NCBI GenBank assembly: GCA_902494935.1
Contig: CABUVH010000070.1
Coordinates: 1 to 9,796 of the forward strand
Length of the DNA: 9,796 nucleotides
Origin: an uncultured Collinsella sp.
Lineage (GTDB): Bacteria; Actinomycetota; Coriobacteriia; Coriobacteriales; Coriobacteriaceae
Reading direction: 5' to 3'
Position numbers and translations under genes: made by a program. This document shows, in pieces, positions 6,414 through 9,796 of the stretch. How positions within the stretch are numbered: the first letter of the stretch is position 1; each line of letters starts with the position of its first letter. Below the pieces are notes generated by a model. It saw only the letters and a program-made list of their open reading frames with translations, was not told where the DNA came from and searched no databases.

Positions 6414-7427
6414 CTAGGCTTCGAGCAGACCGAGCTGAGAGACGATTTCGTCACCGGCGGCAGTGCGACCGAGCGAGCGCGGAGCCAGATCGTCAAGAAC
6501 CGCAGCGAGATCCCAGGGCAACTCGTCGCGGCACTCAATGCGCTCCCCCGTCACGGGATGGTCGAACGCCACGCGCCAGGAATGAAGGAACTGCCTGGTC
6601 AGACCCTGATCGGCACGCGCATCGCACTTGCCGTAGAGCGGATCGCCCACGCAGGCGTGGTTGATATGGCGCATGTGCACACGAATCTGGTGCGTTCTGC
6701 CGGTAAACAGGTGGCACTCGACAAGCGTGTAGCCGTCGTCGAAACGCGTGGAATCAAAGCGCTCGAGCACCTTGAAGGTCGTAATGGCCTGACGGGCAAA
6801 GGGGTCGTCCGAAACCGCCATCTTGACGCGGTCGCGCGTCGATCGGGCAATACCGGTATTGATGGTGCCCTCGTCCATGGCGATGTGCCCGTGGACAAGC
6901 GTGATATAGCGACGATCGAGCGTGCGCGTGCGAATGAGATTTTGGAGTGCGCGCTGCGTGTCGTCGTCTTTTGCCGCAAGCATGAGGCCCGAGGTATCGC
7001 GATCCAAACGATGCACGATGCCGGGGCGGTCCTCGCCCTGCACGGTGCCCAGATGGTCGATACCGCAGTGATATACCAGGGCGTTGGCAAGCGTGCCGCT
7101 CTCGTGGCCGTGGGCAGGATGGCACACCAGGCCACGCTGCTTGGAGAGCACGATGAGATAGTCGTCCTCATAGCGAATGTCGAGCGGGATGGCCTCGGGG
7201 ATCACGTCGGTGGGATCGTGCGGCTCGGGCAGATCGACCGAAATGCGATCGCCGGCGCGCACGGCGTACTTTTTGGACAGGCAGGTCTCGCCATTGACGG
7301 CAACGGCGCCTCCCTCGATCAGATGTGCGCAGGCAGAGCGCGTGGGGCAACCGTCGTTGGCGCCCAAAAAGGCGTCGAGACGCCGGCCAGCGGAATCGTC
7401 GGCAACAAGAATATGGATGTCGGCCAT
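6414..7427 (-). CDS. RluD-family rRNA pseudouridine synthase
   Basis: Converts uridine to pseudouridine in 23S rRNA (RluA/RluD family). The 337-residue protein has an N-terminal S4 RNA-binding domain (about 16-65: RRLDAFLGANDG... IEGGAVAVNGE... VRAGDRISVDLPEP) and the catalytic domain with GIVHRLDRDTSGLML (136-150), in which D142 of HRLD is the catalytic aspartate. ECHLFTGRTHQIRVHM and VGDPLYG are the other family motifs. ATG 7427 overlaps the lspA stop in TAATG, indicating coupled translation, with AAGGA about 10 nt upstream. lspA followed by an rluD-type gene (ylyB in Bacillus) is a widespread gene order. The exact target uridines cannot be assigned from sequence, so no symbol is given. Confidence 0.95.
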   Translation of the reverse strand: MADIHILVADDSAGRRLDAFLGANDGCPTRSACAHLIEGGAVAVNGETCLSKKYAVRAGDRISVDLPEPHDPTDVIPEAIPLDIRYEDDYLIVLSKQRGLVCHPAHGHESGTLANALVYHCGIDHLGTVQGEDRPGIVHRLDRDTSGLMLAAKDDDTQRALQNLIRTRTLDRRYITLVHGHIAMDEGTINTGIARSTRDRVKMAVSDDPFARQAITTFKVLERFDSTRFDDGYTLVECHLFTGRTHQIRVHMRHINHACVGDPLYGKCDARADQGLTRQFLHSWRVAFDHPVTGERIECRDELPWDLAAVLDDLAPRSLGRTAAGDEIVSQLGLLEA

Positions 7428-8026
7428 TAGCGCTCATTCCTTTCGCGAATCTTGCGGGCACGCTCCCCACGTTGCTGGGCCTTGCGCTTAGCGCGGGCTT
7501 CGTCACGGGCGTTAAGCTCGGCGGTTGCATCGACCTCGCGAGCGGCGGGACTCAAGAACATATAGCCGAAGAGGGCGAGCACGACGCCCACGGTAATACC
7601 GATATCGGCCACATTGAAGACGGGGAAGTCAATGAAGGTGGTGGCAATAAAATCGGTCACGAAGCCAAAGGCGAAACGATCGATAGCGTTGCCGATAGCA
7701 CCGCCCGCAACCATCGCCATGCCCACAACCTCAAGATGGGCGAGCTGGGGTGCACGAACGAGGTACACGGCAATAGCGATAATGACCGCCAACGCCAGCA
7801 CGGCAAACGCGATGCCATGCCCCTCACCCATACTAAAGGCAGCGCCGATATTGCGGACAAACATAAAGTCGATCACACCGGGGACAACAGTCACATGCAG
7901 AGCATCGCCCACGGCACGAACCGCAAGCTTGGTCAGCTGGTCAACAAGCAGCACAACCAGCGCCACCCCACCAGCAACACCCACCCGCCAACGCAAAGGC
8001 GGCGTCATATCCCCAGTACGACCCAA
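7427..8026 (-). CDS. lspA: Lipoprotein signal peptidase II (LspA) with basic C-terminal tail
   Basis: Membrane aspartic peptidase that removes the signal peptide from diacylglyceryl-modified prolipoproteins. Family motifs, numbered from the TTG start: LLVDQLTKLAV (26-36), VPGVIDFMFVRNIGAAF (48-64), GGAIGNAIDR (108-117, catalytic D116) and FNVADIGI (137-144, catalytic D141), with four hydrophobic segments around them. After residue about 162 a hydrophilic tail rich in R, K, E and A (ARDEARAKRKAQQRGERARKIR region) adds some 37 residues beyond the family core. TTG 8026 is preferred because AGGGGA lies 5 nt upstream; ATG 8008 gives a 193-residue form but has no well-spaced RBS. Overlaps the rluD-family gene by one base. 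Confidence 0.95.
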   Translation of the reverse strand: MGRTGDMTPPLRWRVGVAGGVALVVLLVDQLTKLAVRAVGDALHVTVVPGVIDFMFVRNIGAAFSMGEGHGIAFAVLALAVIIAIAVYLVRAPQLAHLEVVGMAMVAGGAIGNAIDRFAFGFVTDFIATTFIDFPVFNVADIGITVGVVLALFGYMFLSPAAREVDATAELNARDEARAKRKAQQRGERARKIRERNER

Positions 8027-8031
8027 AGAAA

Positions 8032-8037
8032 TCCCCT
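8032..8037 (-). promoter_or_regulatory. RBS favouring a TTG start for lspA
   Basis: AGGGGA on the minus strand, 5 nt before TTG 8026. For the alternative ATG 8008 the nearest G-rich run ends only 2 nt before the codon, too close to work well. Confidence 0.55.
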
Positions 8038-8076
8038 ACCCTCAGATAATCAAATTCCGTTTACGCAATAATCCAT

Positions 8077-8082
8077 CTTATA
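8077..8082 (-). promoter_or_regulatory. Possible -10 hexamer for lspA
   Basis: TATAAG on the minus strand (5 of 6 to TATAAT) in an AT-rich patch, about 50 nt before the lspA start. No clear -35 hexamer is seen 16-18 nt upstream. Confidence 0.3.
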
Positions 8083-8157
8083 TTGCCATACGCAGAACGC
8101 ACGACATATCCACCAACGCAAGCGAAATAACCAGCTAAAAAGTGACGAAAGTAGACG

Positions 8158-8201
8158 TTGGGGACGTTCTTGTTTGACTAGTCATTTAAGAACGTCCCCA
8201 A
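8158..8201. repeat. REP-like inverted repeat, 14-bp perfect arms
   Basis: TTGGGGACGTTCTT (8158-8171) and AAGAACGTCCCCAA (8188-8201) are exact reverse complements around a 16-nt loop, and the loop itself contains the 10-bp palindrome TGACTAGTCA (8175-8184). Such intergenic G-rich-headed palindromes resemble REP elements mobilised by RAYT (Y1) transposases; no transposase gene is in the window. Confidence 0.85.
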
Positions 8202-8228
8202 CGACTAGTCATTTAAGAACGTCCCCAA
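8176..8228. repeat. Tandem 26-nt direct repeat, two copies
   Basis: The 26-nt units at 8176-8201 and 8203-8228 are identical (GACTAGTC...CGTCCCCAA), separated by a single base (C at 8202), giving a 27-nt period. A third copy begins after T 8229 with GACTA (8230-8234) and then diverges. Each unit contains a right arm of the inverted repeat, so the left arm at 8158-8171 can pair with either copy. Confidence 0.9.
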
Positions 8229-8259
8229 TGACTACCCCGATGTTTTGGCTTGTGAGCGA

Positions 8260-8358
8260 GCGGGTCGCATTTGAGACAAGGTGACGTGAAACGAAAGGGC
8301 GCTGACCTTTCGGTCGCGCCCTTGAAATTGAACGTCAGATTGTCCAAATGCGGCCCGC
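8260..8358. repeat. Tiered imperfect palindrome of about 100 nt downstream of ileS
   Basis: Outer stem: 8260-8279 with 8340-8358, 19 pairs including one G-U and one bulged base (A 8274). Middle stem: TGACGT (8282-8287) with ACGTCA (8332-8337). Inner hairpin: AAGGGCGC (8295-8302) with GCGCCCTT (8316-8323), capped by GACC/GGTC around TTTC. Unpaired A/G-rich internal loops (8288-8294 and 8324-8331) separate the tiers. It could be an RNA domain in the ileS 3' region or a small palindromic mobile element. Confidence 0.75.
8295..8323 (-). terminator. Terminator-like hairpin after ileS
   Basis: On the minus strand AAGGGCGC pairs with GCGCCCTT, continued by GACC/GGTC with a 4-nt loop and one bulged base, followed by TCGTTTCAC. 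The stem is strong but the U tract is poor (TTTCGTTT), so termination may be partial or Rho-assisted. It lies about 75 nt after the ileS stop. Confidence 0.6.
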
Positions 8359-8371
8359 GCAGCGTCGAGCC

Positions 8372-8399
8372 GTTACGCGGTTTGGAAAAACCGCGTAAC
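8372..8399. repeat. Perfect 12-bp hairpin touching the ileS stop codon
   Basis: GTTACGCGGTTT (8372-8383) and AAACCGCGTAAC (8388-8399) are exact complements around a 4-nt loop (TTCC on the minus strand). Base 8399 is the G of the ileS TAG stop. No U run follows, so it is not a simple intrinsic terminator. Confidence 0.85.
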
Positions 8400-9796
8400 T
8401 ACAAAGCCTCCGCGCAGCGCTTACAGATGTGAGCGTGGCCGTTGTACTCGCCGACGGTGGTGCGGTAGTTCCAGCAACGGTCGCAGCACTCGCCCTCGGC
8501 AGCCTCGATGGCAACGGAGAGCTCCTCGCCCTGGGTCAGCTCAACATCGGAGACGATGTAGAACTCGGCGAGGTCGACGGCCTTGTCGCCGGTCAGCAGC
8601 GCATACATCTCGGCGGGAACGACCGCCTTGACGCGGACCTGCTGGCTCTTAGTGAAGGTGCCAGCGGAGCGGGCATCCTCAAGGGCCTTGGTCACGGCGC
8701 TACGGAGCTCGAGCGAAGCCTCGAGCACGCCCTCAAACTCATTGGCCTCGTCGACCGTGATGGGCGACTTGTACCAATCGAGCAGCGCGGCGTACTTCTG
8801 GTGATCGACGCAGCCGGCGGGCGCATAGGCCATGGCCTCGTCGACCGTGTAGGACAGGATCGGCTGCAGGTCGCGCATGAGCATCGAGAAGAGCTCGGCA
8901 AGCACGGTCTGGGCGCTGCGGCGCTCGAGCGAGCCGGGCTTGTCGCAGTACAGACGGTCCTTCAGAGCGTCGAGGTACACGTTGGAGAGCTCGGTAACCA
9001 CGAAATCGTAGAGCGCACGGTAGGCGCGCGGGAACTCGTAGCTGGCGTAGGCATCGTCGACCTCGGCCTGGACCTGGGTCAGGCGGGCAACCATGAGCTT
9101 GTCGAGCGGCAGCAGGTCGGCAAAGGCGACGCCGTCGGTCTCGGGCTCAAACTGGCCCTCGAGCTCGGAGAGCAGGAAGCGCAGCGTGTTGCGGAAACGA
9201 CGGTAGGCATCGGACGTACGAGCAAGGATCTCGTGGTCGATGGACACGTCGGAGCTGGTATCGACGGAGGCAACCCATAGGCGGATGATGTCGGCGCCCA
9301 TCTCGTCACAGACCTTGTTGGGGTCGATGACGTTGCCGAGCGACTTGGACATCTTGCGGCCCTGGCCGTCGAGGGTGAAGCCCTGCGAGACGACCGCCTT
9401 GTACGGAGCATGGCCGTTGGCACCCACCGAGGTGAGCAGCGAGCTCTGGAACCAACCGCGATGCTGGTCGGAGCCCTCGAGATACACGTCAGCCGGGTAC
9501 TCAAGCTCGGGTCGATACTCGCAGACGGCCTTCCAGGACACGCCGGAGTCCCACCACACGTCGAGAATGTCCTTATCAGCCTTGAGGTGATGGCCGCCAC
9601 ACTTGGGGCAAACGCAAGCCTCGCCCAGGTAACTCTCGGGAGCGTCGGTGAACCAGGCGTCGGAGCCCTTCTCGTGGAAGAGCTTGATGACGGCGTCGAG
9701 CGTGGCGTCGTTCATGACCTTCTCGCCGCAGTCGGCGCAGGTGTAGCTGGGGATAGGCACGCCCCAGTTGCGCTGACGGCTGATGCACCAGTCGGG
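8399..9796 (-). CDS. ileS: Isoleucyl-tRNA synthetase, C-terminal 465 residues (5' end outside window)
   Basis: Class I synthetase that charges tRNA-Ile in the cytoplasm. The frame enters from the right edge with PDWCISRQRNWGVPIPSY, the conserved line late in the catalytic domain; the GTG at 9760 is an internal Val codon, not the start. A CxxC...CxxC pair (TCADCGE and CVCPKCGG) flanks GSDAWFTDAPESYLG, followed by ILDVWWDSGVSW, EGSDQHRGWFQSSLL and the KMSKS loop GRKMSKSLGNVIDP. The anticodon-binding helical domain starts near ARTSDAYRRFRNTLRF. The C-terminus carries the zinc finger CCDRCWNYRTT...HICKRCAEAL typical of bacterial IleS. The missing N-terminal half should contain the HIGH motif and the editing domain. 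ileS upstream of lspA and an rluD-type gene is a common bacterial order, here split by 372 bp. Confidence 0.98.
   Translation of the reverse strand, partial: PDWCISRQRNWGVPIPSYTCADCGEKVMNDATLDAVIKLFHEKGSDAWFTDAPESYLGEACVCPKCGGHHLKADKDILDVWWDSGVSWKAVCEYRPELEYPADVYLEGSDQHRGWFQSSLLTSVGANGHAPYKAVVSQGFTLDGQGRKMSKSLGNVIDPNKVCDEMGADIIRLWVASVDTSSDVSIDHEILARTSDAYRRFRNTLRFLLSELEGQFEPETDGVAFADLLPLDKLMVARLTQVQAEVDDAYASYEFPRAYRALYDFVVTELSNVYLDALKDRLYCDKPGSLERRSAQTVLAELFSMLMRDLQPILSYTVDEAMAYAPAGCVDHQKYAALLDWYKSPITVDEANEFEGVLEASLELRSAVTKALEDARSAGTFTKSQQVRVKAVVPAEMYALLTGDKAVDLAEFYIVSDVELTQGEELSVAIEAAEGECCDRCWNYRTTVGEYNGHAHICKRCAEAL

Larger units (their letters stand above)
8027..8398. other. Gene-free ileS-lspA spacer holding repeats and hairpins
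   Basis: The only stretch over 300 bp without a gene. From high to low coordinates it holds a perfect hairpin at the ileS stop (8372-8399), a tiered palindrome with a terminator-like core (8260-8358), a 27-nt-period tandem repeat with a matching inverted arm (8158-8234), and an AT-rich lspA leader (8027-8157). No open frame in it has a plausible RBS and protein-like composition. Confidence 0.8.

Noticed and set aside
6558..7430. 290-codon plus-strand open frame opposite the pseudouridine synthase
   Set aside because: Antisense shadow created by codon bias; the opposite strand encodes HRLDRDTSG and the other family motifs.
8176..8234. CRISPR-like direct repeats
   Set aside because: Only two full 26-nt units with one base between them and no spacers or cas genes; this is a tandem/REP-like repeat.
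8260..8399. T-box leader for ileS
   Set aside because: A T-box would precede ileS, whose 5' end lies outside the window; these structures are downstream of its stop.
8429..9280. 283-codon plus-strand open frame opposite ileS
   Set aside because: Composition (G, V, L, E, D-rich with repeated LGQ-type runs) is typical of reading the complement of a GC-rich gene; no motif or RBS.
8399..9760. Separate gene starting at GTG 9760
   Set aside because: The frame continues upstream to the window edge with the IleS line DWCISRQRNWG, so 9760 is an internal valine.

Overview
The window looks like a piece of a GC-rich actinobacterial chromosome, most likely from the Coriobacteriia and probably Collinsella or a close relative. 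This is inferred from protein style, GC content, strong purine-rich ribosome binding sites and the repeat types; no database was searched. All nine genes lie on the minus strand, so transcription runs from high to low coordinates. Both ends are cut: the ileS 5' half lies beyond the right edge and the last codons of a sigma factor gene lie beyond the left edge.

In transcription order: (1) the C-terminal 465 residues of isoleucyl-tRNA synthetase (ileS, 8399-9796). (2) A 372-bp gene-free spacer (8027-8398) packed with secondary structure: a perfect 12-bp hairpin touching the ileS stop codon, a roughly 100-nt tiered imperfect palindrome containing a terminator-like hairpin, and a REP-like element with a 14-bp inverted repeat and a tandem 26-nt direct repeat. 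(3) lspA and an rluD-family pseudouridine synthase gene, coupled through a TAATG overlap, then 82 bp later a membrane family 2 glycosyltransferase gene ending in a strong terminator (4987-5027). (4) A short A24 prepilin-type peptidase, a dGTPase-like HD phosphohydrolase and the AAA+ ATPase RarA. (5) A compact stress-type cassette: a DUF948 membrane/coiled-coil protein, an RsbW/SpoIIAB-like anti-sigma protein that overlaps it by 8 nt, and a SigB/SigF/SigG-family sigma factor 1 nt after that.

Most of the window is housekeeping: translation (ileS, rluD), lipoprotein maturation (lspA), nucleotide pool and replication-fork maintenance (dgt-like, rarA). I see no defence island, phage, CRISPR array or clearly new multi-gene system. 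The points that deserve a second look are the anti-sigma protein, which appears to have lost every ATP-binding motif of its family; the DUF948 gene sitting where an RsbV-type antagonist would be expected; and the layered palindromes and REP-like repeats that split the ileS-lspA junction.
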